Shown one piece after another: positions 8,712 through 18,077 of a stretch of 64,000 nucleotides of DNA. Source of the DNA: Hydrogenovibrio sp. SC-1 (GTDB taxonomy: Bacteria > Pseudomonadota > Gammaproteobacteria > Thiomicrospirales > Thiomicrospiraceae); the NCBI RefSeq assembly GCF_002848135.1, contig NZ_PKGB01000010.1, positions 21,021 through 85,020 on the forward strand, read 5' to 3'. A program made the position numbers and the translations under genes. The notes below the pieces were generated by a model, which was given only the letters and a program-made list of their open reading frames with translations, searched no databases and was not told the origin of the DNA. Each line of letters opens with the position of its first letter. The first letter of the stretch is position 1.

Positions 8712-9827
8712 ATGGCAGAACCAACCCCGTGGGATACAGGTGAACAAACCGAACCAACTCATAACCCATGGCAGACACCATCGTCGGAAACCGATGCCAC
8801 AACCACGGAACAATCCTCCGCTTGGAGTACGGCGAATTCTGATGAAGGCCAACCAGCCGATACAAGTTGGTTGAATAGTCCTGATGCGGTAGTGCCGACA
8901 GCGGAATTTTCTTGGCAGCAGCCGTTTGCAGAAGCGCAGATTCCATTTGACATTTGGGTTGAAAATGGACTGGATTGGCTGGTTGACAATTTTCGAGATG
9001 TGTTTCAACTGGTGCGTGTTCCAGTTGATATGACGTTAACATCGATGGATCTCTTTTTACAAAGCCTGTCACCCTGGCTGGTGATTGCTTTTTTTACCCT
9101 TTTGGCCTGGCAATTTGGTGGACGGCGTTTGGCGGGCGGTACTCTGGTTTCGTTCTTGATTATCGGCTTTATTGGCGCTTGGTCTGAAACGATGTTGACC
9201 TTGTCTCTGGTTCTCACCTCGGTGTTATTCAGTATTTTGATCGGGGTACCGCTCGGTATTTTAATGGGCAAGTCTGATCGCGCGGAATGGTTTATAAAAC
9301 CGTTACTCGATGCGATGCAAACCACACCGGCATTTGTCTATCTCGTGCCCATTGTTATGTTGTTTGGTATAGGGAATGTGCCGGGAGTGGTGGTGACGAT
9401 CATTTTTGCACTGCCGCCTTTAGTTCGTTTAACCAGTTTGGGCATTCGCCAAGTGCCGCAAGATTTGGTGGAAGCGTCTCATGCCTTTGGTGCCAGTATG
9501 TGGCAAATGCTGTTTAAGGTGGAACTGCCGGTCGCCTTGCCAACGATTATGGCGGGTATTAATCAAAACCTGATGTTATCTCTGTCCATGGTGGTGATTG
9601 CCTCCATGATTGCAGTTGGTGGGTTGGGACAAATGGTGTTAAGAGGCATTGGCCGATTGGACATGGGGTTAGCAGCCGTTGGTGGTTTAGCCATTGTTTT
9701 ATTGGCCATTATCCTTGACCGTATTACGCAGTCATTGGCACAGCAATCCTCGCAAAATAGAGGTCAAAAATGGTATCAATCCGGACCGTTGGGATGGATA
9801 TTAAAAGGATTAAATCGAAAGGGGTAA
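8712..9827 (+). CDS. proW: Glycine betaine/proline ABC transporter, permease subunit
   Basis: The 371-residue protein has a long polar N-terminal extension (about 1-85, rich in Ser, Thr, Glu and Trp) followed by about six to seven membrane segments. The extension is typical of ProW and lies before the first transmembrane helix. The EAA-type coupling loop [27 protein letters not shown] is present in the second half. The ATG at 8712 has AAAGGA at 8698-8703. proV lies 87 bp upstream, with a weak 7-bp inverted repeat (CTTTTAG/CTAAAAG) between them, and proX starts 3 bp after the stop. The subunit forms the membrane channel of the betaine importer. Confidence 0.93.
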   Translation: MAEPTPWDTGEQTEPTHNPWQTPSSETDATTTEQSSAWSTANSDEGQPADTSWLNSPDAVVPTAEFSWQQPFAEAQIPFDIWVENGLDWLVDNFRDVFQLVRVPVDMTLTSMDLFLQSLSPWLVIAFFTLLAWQFGGRRLAGGTLVSFLIIGFIGAWSETMLTLSLVLTSVLFSILIGVPLGILMGKSDRAEWFIKPLLDAMQTTPAFVYLVPIVMLFGIGNVPGVVVTIIFALPPLVRLTSLGIRQVPQDLVEASHAFGASMWQMLFKVELPVALPTIMAGINQNLMLSLSMVVIASMIAVGGLGQMVLRGIGRLDMGLAAVGGLAIVLLAIILDRITQSLAQQSSQNRGQKWYQSGPLGWILKGLNRKG

Positions 9828-9830
9828 GGA

Positions 9831-10838
9831 ATGACTTTAACCAAAAGAATGATCAGTTTCGGGGTTTTATTCAGCATGACACTGATGGCAGTCAATGGCT
9901 ATGCAGCCAAGGTGATGCCATTTCAAAGTCCGATTGCGGAGGAATCCTTTCAAACGATATTGGTGAACCGAGCGCTGGCTGAATTGGGCCATGAGGTGCA
10001 ACCGATTAATGAAGTCGATTATGCCATTGGCTATAAAACCATTGCCCAGAAAACGGATGACGATACCATTCGTTTTATGGCGGTCAATTGGGCACCTTTG
10101 CATGAAAATATGTATCAAAGAGCCGGAGGGGATGCGGTTTTTTATCGAAAAGGTTACTTTGTTGAAGGCTGTGCTCAAGGGTATCTGATTGATAAGAAAA
10201 CGGCCAATCAATATGGCATTCGATACTTAAATGATTTAAAAGACCCCAAAATTGCCAAGCTGTTTGACAATGATGGCGATGGCAAAGCTAATCTGGCAGG
10301 CTGTAATCCAGGCTGGGGGTGTGAAAAGGTGATTGAACATCAACTAGATGCGTTTGACTTGAGAAAAACCATTGAGCATGACCAGGGACAGTATTCGGCC
10401 ATTATTTCGCAAACAATCGGTCAGTTTGAACGGGGTGAGCCCGTGCTGTATTACACTTGGACGCCTTATTGGGTGTCGGGCATTATGAAGCCTGGACGTG
10501 ATGTGGTTTGGCTTGAAGTCACCCAATCAGCGCATCCGGTGACCCAGAATACCGCACTGTCGAATGGCAAAAACTATGGCTTTAATGTTAATTCCATGCG
10601 CATTGTCGCTAATGGATCTGTGGCAGAGCAGCATCCAGAGGTGGCAAGGTTGTTTGAAGTCATGTCACTTTCCGTTAATGACGTATCCGCTCAAAATTCT
10701 TTGGTCAGAGAGGGGCAAAATAGTTTAAAAGACATTAATCGTCATGTTGATATGTGGATTCATGCGCACCAAGATCAGTTTAATGATTGGGTTAAACAGG
10801 CTAAAGCCATACAACCCAATAATATGAAAAAAATCTAA
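9831..10838 (+). CDS. proX: Glycine betaine-binding periplasmic protein
   Basis: The 335-residue protein starts with a signal peptide (about 1-25, ending GYAA). Three tryptophan-containing motifs match the ProX aromatic cage for the betaine ammonium group: VNWAPLHENMY, CNPGWGC and YYTWTPYWVSG. The two cysteines in CNPGWGC correspond to the disulfide of enterobacterial ProX. It follows proW by 3 bp with a TAAGGA ribosome binding site and is followed by the BCCT transporter gene 40 bp later. This is a complete and ordinary family member. Proline betaine or glycine betaine are the expected ligands. Confidence 0.94.
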   Translation: MTLTKRMISFGVLFSMTLMAVNGYAAKVMPFQSPIAEESFQTILVNRALAELGHEVQPINEVDYAIGYKTIAQKTDDDTIRFMAVNWAPLHENMYQRAGGDAVFYRKGYFVEGCAQGYLIDKKTANQYGIRYLNDLKDPKIAKLFDNDGDGKANLAGCNPGWGCEKVIEHQLDAFDLRKTIEHDQGQYSAIISQTIGQFERGEPVLYYTWTPYWVSGIMKPGRDVVWLEVTQSAHPVTQNTALSNGKNYGFNVNSMRIVANGSVAEQHPEVARLFEVMSLSVNDVSAQNSLVREGQNSLKDINRHVDMWIHAHQDQFNDWVKQAKAIQPNNMKKI

Positions 10839-10878
10839 AACCAAGGGGTTGATTGTTGATATGTAAGGAGGCGGTGCT

Positions 10879-12864
10879 ATGAATACCCATCAATCGGAAG
10901 AAGCAGATGTAGCAAAACTCAATCCACCCGTGTTTTATGTTGCCTCAGGCCTGGTTATTTTGTTGCTGATTTTTGCCAGCTTGTTTCCTGCTCAAGCGGA
11001 TCAACTCTTTTCGGGTATGCAAGTCGCGATTATTGATAATGGCAGTTGGTTTTATGTATTAACGGTCGCGATTATTCTGATCACCGTGGTCTTTTTAGGC
11101 TTTTCTCGCTACGGCGATATCAAGCTGGGGCCAGATCACGCAACACCCGATTACACTAATATCACTTGGTTTTCGATGTTGTTTTCAGCCGGGATGGGGA
11201 TCGGGTTAATGTTTTTTGGGGTAGCCGAACCTGTGATGCATTTTCTTGCGCCACCAGCAACCGATCCAGCTACTGTCGAGGCGGCTCGTCAAGCGATGAA
11301 TATTACCTTTTTCCATTGGGGACTCCATGCCTGGTCTATTTATGCCATAGTGGCATTGATTTTGGCATTTTTTAGTTATCGACATGGCTTACCGTTGACT
11401 TTGCGTTCTGCACTCTATCCTCTGATTGGTGAAAAAATATACGGCCCAATTGGTCATGCAGTCGATATTTTTGCTGTCATCGGTACCATTTTCGGTATTG
11501 CAACTTCATTGGGGTATGGCGTTTTGCAAATGAATACGGGCCTAAATGTGTTGTTTGGTGTGCCAGTGAGTGAAGTGATGCAAGTGGTTTTAATTACATT
11601 GGTAACGGCTTTGGCGGGTGTTTCAGTGGCAACCGGTTTAGATAAAGGCATTCGACGCTTGTCTGAACTCAATATGAGTTTGGCAGTGATTTTAATGATC
11701 TTAGTATTGTCATTGGGATCAACCGTATTTTTATTACAGGCACTTATTCAAAATGTGGGTGCCTATCTCTCTGATATTGTGCGAGTGACTTTTAATTTAT
11801 TTGCCTATAAAAAAACCGATTGGATTGGTGGTTGGACTATTTTTTATTGGGCTTGGTGGTTGGCTTGGGCGCCATTTGTGGGATTATTTATTGCCCGAGT
11901 ATCAAGAGGACGTAGCATTCGAGAATTTGTCAGTGGCGTATTATTAGTGCCAGTGGGGTTCAGTATGATGTGGTTTACCTTTTTCGGGAACTCCGCGATG
12001 GATATGATTTTAAACGGCGGATTAAATGCCTTAGGCGATGCCGTTTCTAATGATGTGGCAGTGGCGTTATTCGTGTTTTTACAGCAGTTTCCATTTGGTT
12101 CGGTCTTGTCGTTTATTGCCATTTTAATGGTGGTGATCTTTTTTGTGACGTCTGCCGATTCCGGCGCCTTGGTGGTGAATATGTTGTGCTCTAATGGGCG
12201 AGATGATACCCCCCTTTGGCAAAGGCTTTATTGGGTGATTGGCGTTGGTTTAATTGCTGCCATTTTACTGTTAGCGGGCGGTTTGGGGGCGTTACAAACT
12301 ATGACCATTGCCAGTGCACTGCCTTTTTCAGTGGTGTTACTAGTTGCGAGCTACGGCTTGATTAAGGCGCTAAGGGTTGATATCGCCAAGCGGGAGAGCT
12401 TGCAATTTAATGGCACGATTATGCCGACCTCAACAGATGATAATTGGAAAGAGCGCTTGCATAATATTGTAGATTATCCATCAAAATCGGTGGTGAGCCG
12501 CTTTTTGCAGAAGGTCGCTAAACCCGCCTGTGAGGAAGTCATGAACGAATTGAAATCACAAGGACTTGCCGCTGAGGTTAATTTTCAACCGGATCAAGAC
12601 AGTGTTAGCCTTTGGGTTAAGCAGGGGGAAGAAGCCGATTTTATTTATGAAGTGCGGAGTCGGGGTCATTTGAAACCGGAATTTGTACAAGAAGAGGTTG
12701 CTGAATCGGAGTTAGACGAGTCCGCCCATTATTTCCGAGCTGAAATTCATTTGAGTGAAGGTGGGCAAGATTATGATGTGATGGGGTGGTCAAAGCAAGC
12801 ATTGATTCATGATATGATAGATCACTATCATAAGCACCTACACTTCCTGCACATCTTGCGCTAA
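10879..12864 (+). CDS. BCCT-family betaine/choline/carnitine transporter (BetT-like)
   Basis: The 661-residue protein has twelve predicted membrane helices (about 15-500) with the BCCT signatures GMGIGLMFFGVAEP and FYWAWWLAWAPFVGLFIARV. A cytoplasmic tail of about 150 residues follows. The long tail and total length resemble BetT, whose tail senses osmolarity, rather than short-tailed BetP or CaiT. The substrate, choline or glycine betaine, cannot be told apart here, and no betA or betB genes are nearby. AAGGAGG lies 7 bp before the ATG. It shares the transcript with proVWX, so the block encodes two independent uptake routes for compatible solutes: ATP-driven and ion-coupled. Confidence 0.9.
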   Translation: MNTHQSEEADVAKLNPPVFYVASGLVILLLIFASLFPAQADQLFSGMQVAIIDNGSWFYVLTVAIILITVVFLGFSRYGDIKLGPDHATPDYTNITWFSMLFSAGMGIGLMFFGVAEPVMHFLAPPATDPATVEAARQAMNITFFHWGLHAWSIYAIVALILAFFSYRHGLPLTLRSALYPLIGEKIYGPIGHAVDIFAVIGTIFGIATSLGYGVLQMNTGLNVLFGVPVSEVMQVVLITLVTALAGVSVATGLDKGIRRLSELNMSLAVILMILVLSLGSTVFLLQALIQNVGAYLSDIVRVTFNLFAYKKTDWIGGWTIFYWAWWLAWAPFVGLFIARVSRGRSIREFVSGVLLVPVGFSMMWFTFFGNSAMDMILNGGLNALGDAVSNDVAVALFVFLQQFPFGSVLSFIAILMVVIFFVTSADSGALVVNMLCSNGRDDTPLWQRLYWVIGVGLIAAILLLAGGLGALQTMTIASALPFSVVLLVASYGLIKALRVDIAKRESLQFNGTIMPTSTDDNWKERLHNIVDYPSKSVVSRFLQKVAKPACEEVMNELKSQGLAAEVNFQPDQDSVSLWVKQGEEADFIYEVRSRGHLKPEFVQEEVAESELDESAHYFRAEIHLSEGGQDYDVMGWSKQALIHDMIDHYHKHLHFLHILR

Positions 12865-12910
12865 GTCGGTGTTTTCAGATTTGATTGGATAAGTTGGATA
12901 AGGAAAAAAC

Positions 12911-13372
12911 ATGACACTTCAGGTGGAATATAAAATATTAGATGAGCGTCTAGGCAAAGAGATTGAAATGCCACACTATGGCACGGCCGGTTCAGCTGGG
13001 TTGGATTTGCGTGCTTGTTTAGACACAGATTTAACCTTAGCACCCGGCGAAACAACTTTGATTCCTACGGGGTTGGCGATTCATTTGGATGATCCTGGGT
13101 TGGCAGCCATGCTGTTGCCACGCTCGGGTTTGGGCCATAAGCACGGAATTGTATTAGGGAACTTAGTTGGGTTGATCGACTCCGATTACCAAGGACCTTT
13201 GATGGTTTCTTGTTGGAATCGTAGTGACAAAGCTTATACGATTCAGGTTGGAGAGCGTATTGCGCAAATGGTTATCGTGCCAGTATTACAGCCGGTGTTT
13301 ACCCAAGTCTCTGAATTTGGTGAAGAGACTGAGCGCGGAGAGGGTGGCTTTGGGCATACGGGACAGCATTAG
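12911..13372 (+). CDS. dut: Deoxyuridine 5'-triphosphate nucleotidohydrolase
   Basis: The 153-residue protein carries all five trimeric dUTPase motifs in order: [35 protein letters not shown] with its catalytic aspartate, GERIAQMVI, and the C-terminal glycine-rich [10 protein letters not shown] that closes the active site. It hydrolyses dUTP to dUMP and pyrophosphate, limiting uracil in DNA and feeding thymidylate synthesis. AAGGA stands before the ATG at 12911. It is followed by algC, 63 bp downstream. In related genomes dut follows coaBC directly, so the betaine genes upstream appear inserted into this block. Confidence 0.97.
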   Translation: MTLQVEYKILDERLGKEIEMPHYGTAGSAGLDLRACLDTDLTLAPGETTLIPTGLAIHLDDPGLAAMLLPRSGLGHKHGIVLGNLVGLIDSDYQGPLMVSCWNRSDKAYTIQVGERIAQMVIVPVLQPVFTQVSEFGEETERGEGGFGHTGQH

Positions 13373-13435
13373 CGTTGTCACTTCCCCGTCATCTGTACGC
13401 TATAAAATAGCGTGTTTTATGTTAGGAAATCGGCT

Positions 13436-14824
13436 GTGGAAAAACCAATAGACGCCAGTATTTTTAGAACCTACGATATTCGTGGGGTGGTGGATGAAAC
13501 CTTAACAGAATCTGGCGTCGAAAAGATTGGTCAAGCGATTGCCAGTGAACTGATTGTCTCCGGTGAAACCCAAGTGGTTTTGGGCAGAGATGGACGACTA
13601 TCGGCACCCCGATTTGCCGATGCCATGGCTCGCGGTCTGACGCAAATGGGCATTTCGGTCATTGATTTGGGGCAGGTGATGACCCCTATGTGTTATTTCG
13701 CTGCAGAAACGCTGGATGATGTTCATTCCTGTGTGATGTTGACCGGTTCTCATAATCCGTCTAATTACAACGGTATTAAAATTGTTATAAAAGGGGTGAC
13801 CTTGTATGGTGATGCCATTCAAGCATTAAAACACCGCATTGACCAACAATGCTTTGAAAAATTACCCAGGCCTGGGCAAATTCTGCCAACTTCGATCACC
13901 GCTGCTTACCAAGCCCGCATTCTAGAAGATATTCAATTAGTGAAACCCTTAAAAGTGGTGGTGGACGCGGGCAATGGCGTCGCAGGGGCTTTCGCGCCAG
14001 CGCTATTACGACAGCTGGGCTGTGAAGTGATTGAGCTGTTCTGTGACGTGGATGGCCATTTTCCTAACCATCATCCCGATCCGGCCAAACTCAAAAACCT
14101 AGAAACCTTATCGCAAACCGTTTTGTTAACCCATGCCGATTGTGGCATCGCTTTTGATGGGGATGGTGATCGTTGCGGAGTGGTGGATAATGAAGGTCAG
14201 CCTTTGTATCCCGATCGACAATTGATGTTGTATGCTCAGGATGTTTTAACCCGCGTGCCGGGTGCTTTGATACTGTACGACATTAAGTGTAGTGCTTTAT
14301 TGGCAAAGGTGGTGGAAGCGGCTGGTGGTCAAGCGATGATGTGGAAAACAGGTCATTCCTATATGAAAGCAAAAATGCGTGAAACCGGTGCGGCCTTGGG
14401 TGGTGAAGTCTCTGGGCATATGTTTTTTAAAGAACGCTGGTATGGCTTTGACGATGGCCTCTATACTGCAGCAAGATTGTTAGAAATTTTGGCCAAAGCG
14501 CCGTCCAATGCGGCTAAATTATTTGCCCAACTTCCCAATGGCTACAATACGCCTGAAATTGAAATTGAAATGGCAGAAGGTGAGCCTTATGTTTTTATGG
14601 ATAAAATTCGTCAAACGGCGCATTTTGAAAATGCCACTGTGTTTGATTTAGATGGTTTAAGAGTCGATTTTGAAGATGGTTGGGGATTAATTCGTGCTTC
14701 CAATACCACACCCGTGATTGTATTGCGCTTTGAAGGAGAGACACCTGAGGCACTGCAATGTATTCAACAGCAGTTTAAAACGTTAATTCAGCGAGTGGAT
14801 CCAAAATTGGTTATTCCTTTCTAG
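13436..14824 (+). CDS. algC: Phosphomannomutase/phosphoglucomutase
   Basis: The frame opens at a GTG at 13412. The GTG at 13436 is preferred because AGGA at 13424-13427 is 8 bp upstream and the product is then 462 residues, the usual AlgC length. Motifs are the phosphoserine loop TGSHNPSNYNGIK, metal-binding DGDGDRCGVVD, sugar-binding GGEVSGHMFFKERW and phosphate-binding RASNTTPVIVLRFEG. The enzyme interconverts 1- and 6-phosphates of mannose and glucose for polysaccharide, LPS and glycogen precursors. The dut-algC-argB order is classical, but HDOD and yajQ genes are interposed before argB. A CCAGGCCTGG copy lies at 13866. Confidence 0.94.
   Translation: MEKPIDASIFRTYDIRGVVDETLTESGVEKIGQAIASELIVSGETQVVLGRDGRLSAPRFADAMARGLTQMGISVIDLGQVMTPMCYFAAETLDDVHSCVMLTGSHNPSNYNGIKIVIKGVTLYGDAIQALKHRIDQQCFEKLPRPGQILPTSITAAYQARILEDIQLVKPLKVVVDAGNGVAGAFAPALLRQLGCEVIELFCDVDGHFPNHHPDPAKLKNLETLSQTVLLTHADCGIAFDGDGDRCGVVDNEGQPLYPDRQLMLYAQDVLTRVPGALILYDIKCSALLAKVVEAAGGQAMMWKTGHSYMKAKMRETGAALGGEVSGHMFFKERWYGFDDGLYTAARLLEILAKAPSNAAKLFAQLPNGYNTPEIEIEMAEGEPYVFMDKIRQTAHFENATVFDLDGLRVDFEDGWGLIRASNTTPVIVLRFEGETPEALQCIQQQFKTLIQRVDPKLVIPF
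13866..13875. repeat. CCAGGCCTGG palindrome, copy 3 (in algC)
   Basis: Perfect core extended to CCCAGGCCTGGG and flanked by AAAAATTA and CAAATT. Here the frame reads Pro-Arg-Pro-Gly instead of Gln-Ala-Trp. Confidence 0.9.
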
Positions 14825-14916
14825 GAACTTGATATAGAATAATAATTTGGCTCAAAGTCGATGGTTAATTGTACTGACCCAAAGATAATAATAATTCAAT
14901 AGAGAATGAGGCACTG

Positions 14917-15735
14917 ATGGAACAAAGATTAAGAGCTGCTATGGCGGCAATAAAAGGTATAAAAATTCCTGACCTACCTAAAGAAGTATTTGAACTTCAG
15001 CAAGCTCTTGAGTGTAAATTCCCCAATAATCAAGATGTTGCCGATATTATTTCTTCTAACACCAAGCTATCGGGTGAAGTCTTACGAATTGTTAATTCAC
15101 CGATTATGAAAATGAAACGGAAAATTAATACAATTCGAGAAGCCGTTGACAGTTTGGGGTATACCAATTTAAAAAATTTGGTGCTTGCTGCCGCACTTAA
15201 GAATATTTTTAATACCACTGAAGTGTTTGAAATCATCGAACACTCTAAAGATGTCGCTTTTTGTTGTGCAGAATTATCTGAATATGTAGACGGCATTACT
15301 CGAGATGAAGCGTATTTGATTGGATTATTTCATAATGGTGGCGCCTTAATGCTCGCCACCAAGGATCCTGAAGTCTATCCCAAATTTTTCTCACTAACCA
15401 ATTCTAGTCCTGTCAATGGCGTACGAAAAGAAATCGAAAAATATGGTACGTCACATATGGATGTCGGCATTCTGCTTGGCCAACGGTGGAAACTGCCTGT
15501 CGAAATGTTGAATGTGATAATGCATCATCACACAGAGGACAATAATATGGGGCAAGAAAAAATTCGTGGCATGATGGCGATGGTGAAAATTTCCAATATG
15601 ATTGTGAATGAAATTTCACTCGGCTCATATATTACTGAGGAAGCAAAAAGTTATCTTGCCAATGCACAAGAAGAGCTGATGTTGGATACCGAAACCATTA
15701 ATCAGATTAGACGTGTTTTGATTTCCTCACTATAA
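14917..15735 (+). CDS. HDOD-domain signalling protein
   Basis: The 272-residue protein is a single HDOD domain from about residue 15 to 215, with ELQQALECKFPNNQDVADII, LSGEVLRIVNSP and TIREAVDSLGYTNLKNL patterns and a degenerate H-D region (FHNGGALML and IMHHHTE). HDOD proteins are catalytically uncertain regulators often tied to c-di-GMP, chemotaxis or stress responses. The ATG at 14917 has GAGG about 6 bp upstream. It lies alone between algC and yajQ. A paralogue begins at 63743 near the window end. No receiver or output domain is fused to it. Confidence 0.85.
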   Translation: MEQRLRAAMAAIKGIKIPDLPKEVFELQQALECKFPNNQDVADIISSNTKLSGEVLRIVNSPIMKMKRKINTIREAVDSLGYTNLKNLVLAAALKNIFNTTEVFEIIEHSKDVAFCCAELSEYVDGITRDEAYLIGLFHNGGALMLATKDPEVYPKFFSLTNSSPVNGVRKEIEKYGTSHMDVGILLGQRWKLPVEMLNVIMHHHTEDNNMGQEKIRGMMAMVKISNMIVNEISLGSYITEEAKSYLANAQEELMLDTETINQIRRVLISSL

Positions 15736-15761
15736 TAAGCGCTCTTTTTGTTAAATCATAC

Positions 15762-15787
15762 AAAAACGACCAGGCCTGGCCGTTTTA
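15762..15787 (+). terminator. Hairpin built on the CCAGGCCTGG palindrome, upstream of yajQ
   Basis: AAAACG and CGTTTT extend the palindrome core into a nearly perfect hairpin with one mismatch, ending in a short T-run. It sits between the HDOD stop and the yajQ ribosome binding site, so it may terminate the HDOD transcript or act as a yajQ leader element. Confidence 0.5.
15770..15779. repeat. CCAGGCCTGG palindrome, copy 4 (intergenic)
   Basis: Perfect core between the HDOD gene and yajQ, with AAAACGA on the left and CCGTTTT on the right. Confidence 0.9.
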
Positions 15788-15797
15788 GGAGTCTGTT

Positions 15798-17214
<1,417 letters not shown>

Positions 17215-17228
17215 GATTGCTCTCTTAA

Positions 17229-17996
17229 ATGGAAAGCTTCTTTGACCATTTCCTATTATTTATAGTCTCCCTCATTGCAAATCTGCTTTCTGCCTTAGCG
17301 GGTGGAGGGGCAGGGTTGTTACAGTTACCCGCATTATTGTTTTTAGGCTTACCCTTTAGTCTTGCATTGGCCACCCATAAAGTCGCTAGTGTTTTTCTAG
17401 GGTTGGGGGCCAGCTCTCGTCACTTCCGTTCTGCACAATTTAATCTCCGTTTTGTACTGGTTATTTTAGCATTTGGCTTACCCGGTGTGATTATCGGAGC
17501 CAACCTAATTTTGAGCATTCCTGACCATATTGCTGAAATAGCTTTGGGGGTCTTGACCTTGGCTCTAGGTGTCTACTCAGCAGTGCAGCCGGATTTAGGA
17601 CAAATCCATCAATTAAAAAGGCAAACTCGTTCGGGTTGGTTCGTTGGTGGGTTGGTGTTGTTCATGATCGGTCTGTTGAATGGCTCTTTAACGTCTGGTA
17701 CCGGCTTATTTGTCACGCTATGGCTTATTGCGTGGTTTGGTTTAGATTATAAGACAGCGGTGGCTTATACGCTGGTGTTGGTTGGCATTTTTTGGAATGG
17801 TATTGGCGCTTTTACGCTCGGTATTCAAGGACAAATTCAGTGGGATTGGTTACCGGCCTTGATTTTAGGTTCTTTTGTTGGGGGCTATCTGGGCGCACAC
17901 TTATCTATTGTGAAAGGTAATCGGTTAGTGAAGCGAGGGTTTGAAATCATAACGCTGCTGGTTGGTAGTAGTCTCATTGTTAAGCATCTAATCTAA
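17229..17996 (+). CDS. TauE/SafE-family membrane permease
   Basis: The 255-residue protein has seven to eight hydrophobic helices and the two-fold repeat of the TauE/SafE (DUF81) family, with the conserved glycine-rich LLSALAGGGAGLLQLPALL near the N-terminus and LNGSLTSGTGLFVTLWLIAW in the second half. Family members are proposed exporters of sulfite, sulfoacetate or other organosulfur anions. That would suit a sulfur oxidiser, but the substrate is not evident. It begins 14 bp after argB with a poor ribosome binding site, so it may be co-translated. It is followed by a terminator of the convergent chemoreceptor gene. Confidence 0.85.
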   Translation: MESFFDHFLLFIVSLIANLLSALAGGGAGLLQLPALLFLGLPFSLALATHKVASVFLGLGASSRHFRSAQFNLRFVLVILAFGLPGVIIGANLILSIPDHIAEIALGVLTLALGVYSAVQPDLGQIHQLKRQTRSGWFVGGLVLFMIGLLNGSLTSGTGLFVTLWLIAWFGLDYKTAVAYTLVLVGIFWNGIGAFTLGIQGQIQWDWLPALILGSFVGGYLGAHLSIVKGNRLVKRGFEIITLLVGSSLIVKHLI

Positions 17997-18025
17997 CTGC
18001 ACGCTTGCATGAGTTAGCACGAACA

Positions 18026-18052
18026 AAAAAGGAGGCTTCTGCGCCTCCCTTA
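18026..18052 (-). terminator. Rho-independent terminator of the chemoreceptor gene
   Basis: GGAGGC and GCCTCC form a 6-bp GC stem around a short loop. On the minus strand the stem is followed by TTTTTT, the classic arrangement. On the plus strand it lacks a good T-run. Confidence 0.8.
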
Positions 18053-18077
18053 TCTATCGTTTGACCATCAGGCCTGG

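Noticed and set aside
8665..9072. Open frames on the minus strand opposite proW (8665-9072 and 8676-9008)
   Set aside because: They are shadows of proW: the proW frame carries the family motifs and ribosome binding site, while these have neither.
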